DNA of 64,000 nt from positions 107,040-171,039 of the forward strand of contig CAMNGC010000003.1 of NCBI GenBank assembly GCA_946537885.1, written 5' to 3'. The notes below the pieces were generated by a model that was given only the letters and a program-made list of their open reading frames with translations, was not told where the DNA came from and ran no database searches. The position numbers were made by a program, and so were the translations under genes. Shown here piece by piece: positions 1 to 8,995 of the stretch. This stretch comes from an uncultured Clostridia bacterium. GTDB lineage: Bacteria > Bacillota > Clostridia > Saccharofermentanales > Saccharofermentanaceae. The stretch's first letter is position 1. Each line of letters starts with the position of its first letter.

Positions 1-654
1 CACCACCGCATAAAAACGCTTTGAATGATTAGCCTCCAGAAAGTGCGCAAATTCATGCACGACAACATACTCTATCGCCTCATCAGGCGTCTCGAAAAGG
101 TTATAGCTGAAAGTCAGTATTCCACTGTCAGGTCTGCAGCAACCCCACCTGCTCCTCATAGTCCTGAACTTGATCTCGGAAGGTCTTTTCACCCCCATCC
201 TGGCGAAATAAGGATAGTACTGATCGCACATGTCCAGCACTTTGGCCCGAAGCTCCATACGGCGCCAGGACTCATAGATCCTTGTTCTCTCGGCTATCAG
301 ATCCGGCTTGGGAGTCAATATAACAAGCTCAGTATCCGTCATAGTGATCCCGCGTCTCGGGGCGAGCCTTATATGTATGAGATATCTCTGTCCGTAAATA
401 CTTACACTGTCCCCGTCCTTATATTCTGAAGGAAGGGCGGAATTGCCATTGCGCTCATCAGTTTTCTCAATTGCTTTAAGTATAAAACCGCTTTTGCTTT
501 TGACAAAAGAATCCACTTGCCCACAGGAAACATAGCGGCCACAGGAAACTGCAACAGTGCCATCACGCCTGATGCGCAGATTGATATTCTTGACCTTCTT
601 ACGAGTCAATTCATAGCTAATGACATTATTATCTGTCGCAACAGTTCTGATCAT
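1..654 (-). CDS. YgjP-like (DUF45) zinc metallopeptidase, 3' end off the window
   Basis: This gene is absent from the ORF track because it runs off the left edge; I read it by reverse-translating the minus strand. The protein starts MIRTVATDNN and continues for 218 codons to the edge. It has a basic beta-rich N-terminal part, then the family motif MRSRWGCC (usually M-K-T/S-RWGSC), then VVVHEFAHFLEANHS, a classic HExxH zinc site. This matches the YgjP/SprT-like metallopeptidase family. The second zinc ligand region expected after HEFAH is only partly visible. The start is the ATG at 652-654, with GGAGG about 12 nt and AAGGAA just upstream. The biological substrate of this family is not established. 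The 117 nt separating it from the fliB-like gene suggest its own promoter, but none is convincing. Confidence 0.85.
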   Translation of the reverse strand, partial: MIRTVATDNNVISYELTRKKVKNINLRIRRDGTVAVSCGRYVSCGQVDSFVKSKSGFILKAIEKTDERNGNSALPSEYKDGDSVSIYGQRYLIHIRLAPRRGITMTDTELVILTPKPDLIAERTRIYESWRRMELRAKVLDMCDQYYPYFARMGVKRPSEIKFRTMRSRWGCCRPDSGILTFSYNLFETPDEAIEYVVVHEFAHFLEANHSKRFYAVV

Positions 655-707
655 ATTTCCTTGCTTCCTCCGAGACGGCCGAAAGACCTTCTATATTCTA
701 TCATATG

Positions 708-771
708 AGAAGGGCAGCGAGTGATTCAACAAAACTTCAGCAACCAAAATAATAACAGAGCTGCCCCTTCT
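708..771. repeat. Long-loop inverted repeat after the suf/fliB-like unit
   Basis: AGAAGGGCAGC at 708-718 is complementary to GCTGCCCCTTCT ending at 771, directly at the stop codon of the fliB-like gene. The loop is about 41 nt. It could be a 3' end structure or terminator for the minus-strand suf transcript, but there is no clean U-tract, so this is only a structural observation. Confidence 0.4.
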
Positions 772-1653
772 TCACCTCAGTGCGCCCAATTTGTCGGCAA
801 GCATTCCCGGATTAATATCGGAATACTCCACCTCGACAGATAGTCTTCTGACGACTTCTTCAAGTGTGTAAGATTCATCAAGCGATACACAGATATCATG
901 CGCGAGAAGAGCGCATTCCAATGCATATTTTCCCGTGAACATGGGGTATCTGAAGAGATAATAAACGATGAGATTCTCATAGCAGATCTCAGGAGGGATA
1001 TGAACCGAATGCGATTCACATTCAGCCAGTTTTTCCAGAATGATTTGCCACTCCGGATCAAGGATCTCAAGACTTGAGAACAACTTGGCTCTGGCAACGG
1101 AATCGAGTTTTTTAGGACCGCATACTTTAGATATACGAGAAGATAAGGGAAGGCTTCTGTCAGTCATTATCTTTATGTCTTCATCTCGCTGAATGTAGGC
1201 TGTCTCTGTATATTGGGGAACTTCATCCGTGTCGGGGCAGCTTGGGATCAGAGCAAATTCTTCCCTTGTGCCGAGCACAATTCTTGCAGCCTCTTCGCAG
1301 GCAAGGCCAAGGCCCTTTTCGATCATATTGTCGTGATAATTATAAAAGCGGGGGTGCTCGTGGCAGATGTCGCAGAGTAATTCTTCGTCGCCGCGTTCAA
1401 GTATCAGACGACAGAGGTTATTGTCGTTTAAGAAAGGACACCTCTCCTCTTTGCCGACAAGTTTAAATGACGCAGTATTGCCATCTGTCAGGATGTTCTC
1501 ATGAAGCTCTTTGCCAAGCTGTCCACCCTGGTTTTGATATAGCTCAAGGGTGTCAGGATCGATGTCGATCTCCCAACCGGCACAACAAGTATGACGGCAT
1601 TTATCCGCTTTGCATTTGAATTGTTGATAATAGTTGGGAACCAGCTCGATCAT
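772..1653 (-). CDS. FliB-like cysteine-cluster protein (flagellin lysine-N-methylase family)
   Basis: 293 aa. The N-terminus carries C14-x4-C19-x3-CC (CKADKCRHTCCAGW), followed by further cysteine clusters RCPFLND..LCRL, LLCDICHEHPRFY and GLACEEA. This pattern is characteristic of the FliB / CxxCxxCC family, usually labelled flagellin lysine-N-methylase in Clostridia. The cysteines suggest metal or Fe-S binding; catalysis by such short proteins is not something the sequence proves. It lies 9 nt downstream of sufU on the same strand, so it is probably co-transcribed with the SUF operon, which would suit a protein needing an Fe-S cluster (inference). No flagellar genes are visible in the window. 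The function label is uncertain, the family assignment fairly secure. Confidence 0.75.
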   Translation of the reverse strand: MIELVPNYYQQFKCKADKCRHTCCAGWEIDIDPDTLELYQNQGGQLGKELHENILTDGNTASFKLVGKEERCPFLNDNNLCRLILERGDEELLCDICHEHPRFYNYHDNMIEKGLGLACEEAARIVLGTREEFALIPSCPDTDEVPQYTETAYIQRDEDIKIMTDRSLPLSSRISKVCGPKKLDSVARAKLFSSLEILDPEWQIILEKLAECESHSVHIPPEICYENLIVYYLFRYPMFTGKYALECALLAHDICVSLDESYTLEEVVRRLSVEVEYSDINPGMLADKLGALR

Positions 1654-1662
1654 AAGACCGGA

Positions 1663-2175
1663 TCAGTTGAGAGATAAGCCGTCACCATCTTCTTCATAAG
1701 ACGAACCGGCGTCATCATTTTCAGAAGCTTCATGATCGCTCACGCCGGATTTTCCCTCCAATGCCTCTTCGAGGGTATGCCAGGACAAGACTGCACACTT
1801 TACTCTTGCAGGCACGACGGCAATGCCCTGAAGGGCCGCAGCGTCCTCGAGCTCGTCAATTACCTCGTCTTCTTTGATCTCACCTTTTATCATGCCGAAA
1901 AAGATATCGATATAGTGCTTAGCTTCATCAACGCTCTTACCCTTGATAAGATCGATCATGAGAGATGCGGAAGCCTGAGAGATCGCACAGCCTGTTCCGA
2001 TAAAACCTGCATCGACAATGATGTCGTTTTCCACCTTAAACTGCAAAGTAATATCGTCGCCGCAACTGGGATTGATCCCTTCCAAAGAATTGGTCGCCCC
2101 GATAACGGGATGACGATTATGTGTAGCACGGCTGTTCTCCGTGATTATCTGCGTATAAAGAGATTTAAGATCCAA
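1663..2175 (-). CDS. sufU: SufU, Fe-S assembly sulfur-relay protein
   Basis: 170 aa. SufU is the zinc-dependent sulfurtransferase that accepts persulfide sulfur from SufS in Firmicutes and passes it to the SufBCD scaffold. The expected ligands are visible: C38 and D40 in NPSCGDD, C63 in GTGCAIS, and C127 in ARVKCAVLSW. The insertion typical of SufU relative to IscU is present between the second and third cysteine. After about residue 140 there is an acidic, serine-rich tail (DHEASENDDAGSSYEEDGDG) not needed for the fold. The start overlaps the 3' end of sufS by 11 nt, indicating translational coupling. Confidence 0.95.
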   Translation of the reverse strand: MDLKSLYTQIITENSRATHNRHPVIGATNSLEGINPSCGDDITLQFKVENDIIVDAGFIGTGCAISQASASLMIDLIKGKSVDEAKHYIDIFFGMIKGEIKEDEVIDELEDAAALQGIAVVPARVKCAVLSWHTLEEALEGKSGVSDHEASENDDAGSSYEEDGDGLSLN

Positions 2176-3385
2176 GGCCCATCCAGCTCCTGACTTTCAT
2201 AATACTGTCGAGGAATATTTTAACATCATCCTCCGTGTTGTACAAAGCGAAACTGACTCTGCAGCAGGAATTGATCTTAAGAAAGTCCATTAGGGGCTGC
2301 GCACAGTGATGCCCTGCGCGTATGGCAACTCCGTTGGCGTCCATGATGCTGGCCACATCGTGAGGGTGAACATCACCGATATTAAAGGATATTACTCCCT
2401 TACGTCCCGCGCTGCTGTCATCGCCGTAGATCTTCACCTCAGGAAATTCTCTCATGCCGTCGAGAGCCAGCTTCATGAGTCTGTCCTCAGTTGATTCAAT
2501 AGTTTCCCAACCGATGCTCTCGATATAATCGATAGCGGCTGCCAGGCCGGCTTCTCCGCCTACATTACGGGTACCTGCCTCGAACTTACGGGGCGGCTTG
2601 GCAAAGGTTGTCTTATATTCGTGGACCTGATTGATCATGTCACCGCCGCTCATGTAGGGCGGCATCTTTTCGAGAAGATCGTATCGACCGTAGAGGGCAC
2701 CGGTGCCCATTGGCGCGTAGATCTTATGGCCGGAGAAAGCCGCGAAATCGACATCCAGAGCCTGAACATCGACCTTCATATGAGGCGTGCTCTGAGCACA
2801 ATCCAGAACTACTACAGCTCCGACCTCGTGAGCTCTTCTGACCACTTTATCAATGGGATTTACAAGACCCAAAACATTGGACACCTGGGCGATCGCCACG
2901 ACCTTTGTCTTCTCGGTAATGATCTCATTTATCGCCTCGCCCGTGTATCTTCCGTCCTCGCCGGGATAGAGATACTTGAGCTTTGCCTTACGGGCACCTG
3001 CAACACGCTGCCAGGGCACCAGGTTGCTGTGGTGCTCAGAGACGGAAATGACGATCTCGTCCCCCTCGCCCACATATTTCATGCCGTAGCTGGAAGCGAC
3101 AAGATTAAGTGCCTCTGTGGTGTTCTGCGTAAAAATTATCTCTTCGGGACGCGATGCATTCAGGAATCGCGCCACTGTAGCTCTTGCCTGTTCATGAATG
3201 TCTGTCGCCTTGCGGGCAAGTTCGTAAACTCCCCTGTGAGGATTGGCATTATCGCAAGTATAGTAATTACGCACCGCATCCAGCACCTGAAGCGGGTGCT
3301 GGGTTGTGGCAGCATTATCAAGATATACCAGGCGCTTACCGTTCTCATCGGCGCCGAGGATCGGAAAATCAGACATTAAACTCAT
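2165..3385 (-). CDS. sufS: SufS, PLP-dependent cysteine desulfurase
   Basis: 406 aa, normal length for group II cysteine desulfurases. It removes sulfur from L-cysteine as a persulfide on its active-site cysteine. Visible marks: the N-terminal YLDNAATTQHP signature, SEHHSN in the cofactor region, the PLP-binding lysine K221 in FSGHKIYAPMG, and catalytic C361 in RAGHHCAQPLM. The start could be M1 (ATG 3385) or M4 (ATG 3376, MSDFPILG). The latter overlaps the sufD stop as ATGTCTGA and matches family N-termini well. Either way it is coupled to sufD. Fourth gene in sufCBDSU. Confidence 0.95.
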   Translation of the reverse strand: MSLMSDFPILGADENGKRLVYLDNAATTQHPLQVLDAVRNYYTCDNANPHRGVYELARKATDIHEQARATVARFLNASRPEEIIFTQNTTEALNLVASSYGMKYVGEGDEIVISVSEHHSNLVPWQRVAGARKAKLKYLYPGEDGRYTGEAINEIITEKTKVVAIAQVSNVLGLVNPIDKVVRRAHEVGAVVVLDCAQSTPHMKVDVQALDVDFAAFSGHKIYAPMGTGALYGRYDLLEKMPPYMSGGDMINQVHEYKTTFAKPPRKFEAGTRNVGGEAGLAAAIDYIESIGWETIESTEDRLMKLALDGMREFPEVKIYGDDSSAGRKGVISFNIGDVHPHDVASIMDANGVAIRAGHHCAQPLMDFLKINSCCRVSFALYNTEDDVKIFLDSIMKVRSWMGLGS

Positions 3386-4466
3386 CGATCAGGTCAAGTC
3401 TCCTTCCAACATTTGCCGCGATCTCATCGCGAATAGATTCATCGGGGATCAGATCCGTTACCGGACATATCTTCGCATCGATCATAATGCGCTTTGCTTC
3501 AGCAGGAGACAAACCCCTGGACTCAAGATAGTAGAGCATCCTCTCATCAAGCTGAGTAGTGGTGGCGGCATGTTGACCTTCAACCCATTCTTCCCCGCAG
3601 AGGATCAGAGGTGTTGTCTTATTGACGACCTCATCACCGAACATTACAACATCTTCGCCTTCATGACCTACGGCATGTACAGAACCGCGCTTGAAATCAA
3701 CGGTCTCTCTTAAGACCTTGTGGGCAGAAGCTGCAAGAACGCCTGTAGCATGAATCTCTGAATGCGTCTCCTTGCCATAGAACTCTGCAGTATCATTGAA
3801 GTCGGCAAACCTCTTGCCGTCAACGAAATATACAGTATGAATACTATAGTCGGAATTATCTCCAGTAAGCCTGCTTCTGGAACCGACTGCGGAAGTCTCG
3901 GCACCAAGCTCAACTCGAATAACATCAACATGCGCATCTGCTTCCTCGTCGATAGCAAGGCCATTCCACCTTCTCGACTTATCACCTGCCAGGGATACCT
4001 GGATCAATCTCACCTCGGAGCCCTTCTCTGCATATATCTGTGTCAGTGAGGCTGCCAGTCCTTCAACATCTTCGTCGCTTCTTAAAACCTGCATCAGGCT
4101 CACCTTACTGCCCGCCTTAGCATGTATCCCGCAAAGGACAACAGCAGCCTGTGCATCTTTGGTCAGCCTTAGATCTTCTCTTACCATCCCGTCATCGCCG
4201 TCGGCAACAAGGGAATAAACACAGTTGGCATTTTTCTTTACATACTCATCGAAAAGCTCTCCGACGCCGCTTATTGTCTGTCCGCAGACAGAAGGGATCT
4301 CCCCGTAAGTCACGGCCGCGGATGCACCCGCTTCCTTCGTGATCGTTATATCAGCCTTGCCAAAGCCGCCTTCAGGAACAACTGCGAGCTTGAACTCTTT
4401 TCCTGCTTCATTTACATTCAGATGGTTCCAGGTAAGCATCTGAATCGGATTTATTCTCTCTGTCAT
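3369..4466 (-). CDS. sufD: SufD, SUF scaffold subunit
   Basis: 365 aa. SufD pairs with SufB and the ATPase SufC to form the SufBCD scaffold on which clusters are built. The C-terminal half has the family beta-helix core and the conserved end region (EEWVEGQHAATTT, LDERMLYYLESRGLSPAEAK), which parallels the homologous segment of SufB (EEAIFYLMSRGLSEDDAK). The N-terminal part is diverged, as usual for SufD. It lies 9 nt downstream of sufB and overlaps sufS. The internal match to SufB supports the assignment over a generic SufBD label. Confidence 0.92.
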   Translation of the reverse strand: MTERINPIQMLTWNHLNVNEAGKEFKLAVVPEGGFGKADITITKEAGASAAVTYGEIPSVCGQTISGVGELFDEYVKKNANCVYSLVADGDDGMVREDLRLTKDAQAAVVLCGIHAKAGSKVSLMQVLRSDEDVEGLAASLTQIYAEKGSEVRLIQVSLAGDKSRRWNGLAIDEEADAHVDVIRVELGAETSAVGSRSRLTGDNSDYSIHTVYFVDGKRFADFNDTAEFYGKETHSEIHATGVLAASAHKVLRETVDFKRGSVHAVGHEGEDVVMFGDEVVNKTTPLILCGEEWVEGQHAATTTQLDERMLYYLESRGLSPAEAKRIMIDAKICPVTDLIPDESIRDEIAANVGRRLDLIDEFNV

Positions 4467-4475
4467 ATATCCTCC

Positions 4476-5891
4476 TTAGCCGATGCTGCCTTTCATCTCA
4501 AGATTGATAAGATTATTCATCTCTACTGCGTATTCCACGGGGAGTTCCTTAGCGATAGGCTCAGCAAAGCCGCCTACGATAAGTGCCTTGGCGTCATCCT
4601 CCGACAAGCCGCGGCTCATCAGATAGAAGATGGCCTCCTCGGAGATCCTTCCGATCCTCGCCTCGTGTCCTATGTCTACACGGCTGTTTCTTATATCTGA
4701 TACAGGGATCGTATCGGAACGTGACTGGTCATCCAGCATCAGAGACTCACATGTAACTGCAGACTTACTGTCTACCGCATTCTTATTGATGATGACCTCG
4801 CTTCGGAAGTTGGAGATACCGCCGTCACGGGAGATGGACTTGGTCGATATATGGGAGCTGGTATTCTTACCGATGTGGACAACCTTGGCTCCCGTATCGA
4901 GATTCTGGCCGTTACCGGCGAAAGTAATACCCGTATATTCCATCCTCGAATCATCACCCTTAAGCACACTCATGGGGTAGAGATATGACGTGTGTGATCC
5001 AAAAGATCCTGATACCCACTCGATGGCACCGCCCTTCTCGACAATGGCACGCTTGGTATTAAGGTTATACATATTCTTGGACCAGTTCTCGATGGTAGAA
5101 TACCTTACGCGGGCATCCTCACCGACAAAGATCTCGACACAACCTGCGTGCAAATTGGCGATGTTGTATTTGGGGGCAGAGCAGCCCTCGATGAAGTGAA
5201 GGTATGCGCCCTTTTCGACAATTATCAAGGTGTGTTCGAACTGACCGGCGCCGGGAGCGTTGAGTCTGAAATAGGACTGCAGCGGGATCTCGACTGAGAC
5301 GCCTTCGGGAACATATACGAAGGATCCGCCGGACCAAACAGCGCCATGAAGCGCAGCAAACTTGTGATCAGTCGGGGGAACTGCCTTCATGAAGTATTTC
5401 TCTACCAGATCAGCCTTGGGCCCACGCAGAGCGCTCTCGATATCGGTGTAGATAACGCCCTGAGCAGCTACCTCCTTCTTAACGTTATGATAAACGATCT
5501 CGGAGTCATACTGGGCGCCGACACCGGCAAGAGAGGCACGCTCAGCCTGAGGGATACCCAGCCTCTCGAAAGTATTTTTGATATCCTCCGGCACCTCTTC
5601 CCACTTGGCATGCATAGCGCCCTTGGGGCGTACATAAGTAACGATATTGTCCATATCAAGACCGTCGATGGGCGGGCCCCAATTCGGTATCTCAAGTGAA
5701 TTATAGTATTCCAGTGACTTCAGGCGGAACTGTCTCATCCATTCCGGGTCATTCTTCTCCTCGGAGATCGTCTCTACGATCTTCCGTGTAAGACCCGAAT
5801 CCAGAATGAGATCGGCATCGACCTTGTCCTTAAAATCATAAAGACTTCTGTCGATCTCCTCCACCTGTGTCTTCTCTTCGAAGTCAGGCAT
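4476..5891 (-). CDS. sufB: SufB, SUF scaffold core subunit
   Basis: 471 aa from the ATG at 5891. The track begins three codons earlier at a GTG, but the Shine-Dalgarno CGGAGG sits 8-9 nt before ATG 5891, so MPDFEEKT is the better start. SufB carries the sulfur-transfer and cluster-assembly sites of the SufBCD complex. Family hallmarks include DNIVTYVRPKG, GVIYTDIE, VPPTDHKFAALHGAVWSGGSFVYVP (in parts), FIEGCSAP, TKRAIVEKGGAIEWVSGSFGS-type core and SRGLSEDDAKAL near the C-terminus. It follows sufC immediately. Confidence 0.95.
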   Translation of the reverse strand: MPDFEEKTQVEEIDRSLYDFKDKVDADLILDSGLTRKIVETISEEKNDPEWMRQFRLKSLEYYNSLEIPNWGPPIDGLDMDNIVTYVRPKGAMHAKWEEVPEDIKNTFERLGIPQAERASLAGVGAQYDSEIVYHNVKKEVAAQGVIYTDIESALRGPKADLVEKYFMKAVPPTDHKFAALHGAVWSGGSFVYVPEGVSVEIPLQSYFRLNAPGAGQFEHTLIIVEKGAYLHFIEGCSAPKYNIANLHAGCVEIFVGEDARVRYSTIENWSKNMYNLNTKRAIVEKGGAIEWVSGSFGSHTSYLYPMSVLKGDDSRMEYTGITFAGNGQNLDTGAKVVHIGKNTSSHISTKSISRDGGISNFRSEVIINKNAVDSKSAVTCESLMLDDQSRSDTIPVSDIRNSRVDIGHEARIGRISEEAIFYLMSRGLSEDDAKALIVGGFAEPIAKELPVEYAVEMNNLINLEMKGSIG

Positions 5892-6639
5892 TATCGGCAC
5901 CTCCGATCAAAGAGCCGAAGCCGTTGGTGATAACTTCCTTGACCAGTTCGCTTCCGCCGTTCTTGATCACACGGCCATCGCTTATAACATGTGAAGCAGT
6001 GATCTCAAGACCTTCAAGGATCTTGGCATTATGTGTGATGATGATGATCGCATTATCCTTATTACGGAATTCCGCGATGCCCTTTGTAACAGCCCTTACT
6101 GCATCTACGTCAAGGCCGGAATCCGTCTCGTCAAGTATGGCAAGCTTGGGGTTTAATACCAAAAGCTGCAGGATCTCCGTCTTCTTCTTCTCACCTCCGG
6201 AGAAGCCGACATTCAAGTAGCGCTCAGCATAAGATGCATCCATATCGAGAGCTGCCATCTTGGAAAGCAGTTCCTTACGGAAAGGAATAACCCTGTCCTT
6301 AACGCCTGTAATGGCGCCCTTAGCAGTTCTCAGGAAATTCTCGACTGTTACGCCGGGGATCTCCTCGGGATTCTGAAAGGACATAAAGATACCCTTTCGC
6401 GCCCTTATGTCCGGCTTCTCATCTGTAATATCTTCGCCATCGAAAATGATCTGTCCGTCATCCACCTCATAGCTCGGATCACCCATGATCGCAGATACCA
6501 GCGTGGACTTACCTGCACCGTTCTGACCAAGAATGACGTGGAGTTCACCGGGCTTGACAGTGAGATCTACGCCCTTAAGGATCTGCTTATCCTCAGCCGA
6601 GACTTTCAAGCCCTTTACTTCCAACAATGCATCGCTCAT
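5884..6639 (-). CDS. sufC: SufC, SUF ABC ATPase
   Basis: 251 aa, standard length. SufC is a soluble ABC-type ATPase that binds SufB and SufD and drives conformational change during cluster assembly. Visible: Walker A GQNGAGKS (residues 38-45), the Q-loop SFQNPEEIPGV, the ABC signature NVGFSGGEKKK, Walker B LAILDETDSGLD and the H-loop IIITHNAKI. The DETDSGLDVDA wording is specific for SufC compared with transporter ATPases. First gene of the operon. Confidence 0.97.
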   Translation of the reverse strand: MSDALLEVKGLKVSAEDKQILKGVDLTVKPGELHVILGQNGAGKSTLVSAIMGDPSYEVDDGQIIFDGEDITDEKPDIRARKGIFMSFQNPEEIPGVTVENFLRTAKGAITGVKDRVIPFRKELLSKMAALDMDASYAERYLNVGFSGGEKKKTEILQLLVLNPKLAILDETDSGLDVDAVRAVTKGIAEFRNKDNAIIIITHNAKILEGLEITASHVISDGRVIKNGGSELVKEVITNGFGSLIGGADNA

Positions 6640-6733
6640 AAAACTACCTCAATTTATATAACAAAAAAGAAATTTGTATTATTTGCCGCCTACCGGACTG
6701 CCCCGCAAAGCAGACTCCCTCGGCAACCATTTG

Positions 6734-6762
6734 ATTATATACGAACTTGGTAGGAAATGAAA
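6734..6762 (-). promoter_or_regulatory. Candidate suf operon promoter
   Basis: On the minus strand a consensus TATAAT -10 lies at 6734-6739, with a weak -35 (GTTTCA) 17 bp upstream, about 95 nt before sufC. No IscR- or RirA-type site was recognised and no suf regulator gene is adjacent. Confidence 0.35.
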
Positions 6763-6765
6763 CAT

Positions 6766-6795
6766 AAAAAAGGGGGAAAAAGCCCTTGTTTTTCG
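6766..6795 (-). terminator. Possible intrinsic terminator after the HIRAN gene
   Basis: Minus strand reads AAGGG, a short loop, CCCTT and then a T-run, about 85 nt after the HIRAN stop. The stem is short, so confidence is moderate. Confidence 0.4.
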
Positions 6796-6874
6796 GTCAT
6801 TTGAACGATTTTACCCTCCAAAAGGGGCTCAAATTATAACTGCGTTATAAATTAAAAATCACTTCCACAACCTC

Positions 6875-7294
6875 TCAGTAATCCTTAAGGTAAATCCCAA
6901 TGGAGATGATACAGTAGCTGTATTCCCTCTTCTCATCTTCCGGGTTATACCTTCCGCGCCCTCTCTTCTCGATATTAGATACCCTGGCGATAAGAAGCTT
7001 GCCCGCATCCATCAGCCTCGCAAAGATCACCGTATCCTTCTCCGGTATATATCCGATCTTATCTCCACCGGCATCCATCACGGCTATGGCACTCTCCTCG
7101 AATTTATTAACCTCACGCCGCAGCGAGAGTTCCGTCCCGACAGTCAGCCTGTCGATGGCCTCTCTGTTGTTATTGACCGCTGTATTGGCGATATATGTAT
7201 CGAAAAGATGTATGTCGCTTATCAGAGGTTTGAGCAACTCCGCATGATTTAATGCCAGCTGATCATCCTGTTTTATCATCAGATCTTTATCCAT
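6875..7294 (-). CDS. HIRAN-domain protein
   Basis: 139 aa. The C-terminal roughly 100 residues match the HIRAN fold: LTVGTELSLRREVNKFEESAIAV, DKIGYIPEKDTVIFARLMDAG. HIRAN domains occur in Rad5/HLTF helicases and as stand-alone bacterial proteins and are thought to recognise DNA ends or stalled forks; the role of stand-alone versions is not known. Last gene of an apparent three-gene operon (SEL1, J-domain, HIRAN), overlapping the J-domain gene by 16 nt. Start ATG 7294 gives a sensible N-terminus (MDKDLMIKQDD). Confidence 0.8.
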   Translation of the reverse strand: MDKDLMIKQDDQLALNHAELLKPLISDIHLFDTYIANTAVNNNREAIDRLTVGTELSLRREVNKFEESAIAVMDAGGDKIGYIPEKDTVIFARLMDAGKLLIARVSNIEKRGRGRYNPEDEKREYSYCIISIGIYLKDY

Positions 7295-8109
7295 TTAAGC
7301 GTATCTCCCCCTATGATCTTGTAATTCGTCAAAACCTTATCGAGCTCCTCACTATACTTACGATATGTCTCCTTCTCCTTAGTTAGCATCTCACGGTGTT
7401 CTTTGACGCTCTCTTCATCATGAAGCACGAGTCTGTAGCTGTATGGCTCTGTATGAATGATCGTATCGATCTCATCTTCTACATGTTTAATATTACGCTC
7501 CAACTCTTCAGGCGTCAGCGGATCAATACTCTGTCCCTCTGTATTGCCCTTCTTCTCAAGAGCATCATCGATCAATAGCTTCAACTCTTTGATCCGGTCG
7601 AGATCAAAAAGCTCATAGGCCTCTTTGAGCATATGCCAATATGGTCGGAAATAGGGATCCGGATTAATATCCGGATGTATCTTCCTTGCAAGCTCACGAT
7701 AGATCTTACGCACCTGCCTTGCGACAGAGAATTCAACCGTCAAGCTCTCAGAACACTTCTTGTTATCTTCTATCATCTTCATAAGCTGCTCGCGATAATC
7801 ATTCATGCACTTGTTGAGATAGTTCTGCAGCGCATCGCCGCTTATATCCGCCCCGCCTGAATTGATTACGGTCTGGCAGTATGCGATAGCCTTCTTCTTG
7901 GATATACACTCGATCTTATATGCCAATATCTCTGCATTTATATCTCCGAAGGTAGCCACATAACTGATACGGGCGTCAGAAGCCTCCTTCGACAGTTCTT
8001 CACGTTGGATAATACAGCTCTTATAATAGTCAAGCCTTTTCTGATCTAAAGCTCCTGTATTACAATCTCTGCTCACGGATAATCCGTTTACCGTCATCTC
8101 ATCCGACAT
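7279..8109 (-). CDS. J-domain (DnaJ-like) protein
   Basis: 276 aa from ATG 8109; the track start is a GTG three codons upstream, but AAGGTGA lies just before the ATG. A J-domain core is visible mid-protein: VRKIYRELARKIHPDINPD, containing the HPD tripeptide, then a third helix WHMLKEAYELFDLDRIKEL. The regions before and after are charged and coiled-coil-like. There is no glycine/phenylalanine segment or zinc domain, so this is a class C-type J-protein that may recruit an Hsp70 to a specific client. It lies between the SEL1 and HIRAN genes. Confidence 0.75.
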   Translation of the reverse strand: MSDEMTVNGLSVSRDCNTGALDQKRLDYYKSCIIQREELSKEASDARISYVATFGDINAEILAYKIECISKKKAIAYCQTVINSGGADISGDALQNYLNKCMNDYREQLMKMIEDNKKCSESLTVEFSVARQVRKIYRELARKIHPDINPDPYFRPYWHMLKEAYELFDLDRIKELKLLIDDALEKKGNTEGQSIDPLTPEELERNIKHVEDEIDTIIHTEPYSYRLVLHDEESVKEHREMLTKEKETYRKYSEELDKVLTNYKIIGGDTLKWIKI

Positions 8110-8119
8110 ACTGATCACC

Positions 8120-8995
8120 TTATTCTTTCTGCCTTACTTCGATATCCCGGGCATGAGCCGTGATCCTCTCCCCCGTCACCGTCGCCTTCTTGAAGAAATC
8201 ATCCGTATTCCTGAACCACTTGTCGCCGAATCTTATAATGCACTCGCCATCTTCCATAAGCGACTCGACCTCAGTCTCACCATCATATATAAGCACACCC
8301 TTCCACGGCTTTGTCAGGAGATAATAAAGATCATATATGTCAAGATCATCAGGGTTAGGTTCGATAAGCTTATAGAGATCTCCGATCAGCCACTTCATCA
8401 CGTTAAGATCACCCCAAAAAGCATTCCACTCAAGAGAATCAGTAAGATTTCTCCGGGCTATCCGGAAAGCCTTGATCGCTTCATCGTTCTTGCCTTCTTC
8501 CATCATCATTCTGGCATACCTGGTCAGTATATCGCTTACCGGTCCTCTTCTGAAACCGTTTCTCTCTATGACTGTGTACAGTCTTCTTATGATCCTCTTA
8601 TATTCTTCATAGTTCTTCTCTACAGAGTAGCCGTTCTTGTACATATCAGCTACCTTATAAGCAGATACAAGATCCCCGCGCTTCATGGCTTTGGAATAAT
8701 ACATAAAGGCTTTATCGTAATCCTTTTGACCCGTCCTGCCGTAATACCAGATGTAACCAAGGCAGGTATATGCAGAAGTATTGTCCCTGTCGGCTGCCAT
8801 CTCATAATACTTAAGGGCAAGGTCATAATTCTTGATCTCGTAGTAGTAACCTCCGAGCTCCATCATATAACCAGTATCCCCTGTCTTCTCGATCAGGAAA
8901 GAAAGCGCATCCGTGTAGAGGAAGATCTCCTCCTCCGTAGGGGACGGAATATCTCTTATCTGTCTTACTATCTTCTCAGCTTCAAGTCTGTCCAT
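8120..8995 (-). CDS. SEL1/TPR-repeat protein
   Basis: 291 aa with several SEL1-like repeats between about residues 45 and 140: YYEIKNYDLALKYYEMAAD, a second unit with AYTCLGYIWYYG, and KAFMYYSKAMKRGDLVSAYKVADMY. These form helical protein-binding scaffolds. The C-terminal half has no domain I recognise. First gene of the unit with the J-domain and HIRAN genes (10-nt spacing to the next start). A TATAAT -10 at 9046-9051 on the minus strand lies about 50 nt upstream. Confidence 0.7.
   Translation of the reverse strand: MDRLEAEKIVRQIRDIPSPTEEEIFLYTDALSFLIEKTGDTGYMMELGGYYYEIKNYDLALKYYEMAADRDNTSAYTCLGYIWYYGRTGQKDYDKAFMYYSKAMKRGDLVSAYKVADMYKNGYSVEKNYEEYKRIIRRLYTVIERNGFRRGPVSDILTRYARMMMEEGKNDEAIKAFRIARRNLTDSLEWNAFWGDLNVMKWLIGDLYKLIEPNPDDLDIYDLYYLLTKPWKGVLIYDGETEVESLMEDGECIIRFGDKWFRNTDDFFKKATVTGERITAHARDIEVRQKE

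Noticed and set aside
2621-3379. 252-aa plus-strand ORF
   Set aside because: Antisense shadow of sufS.
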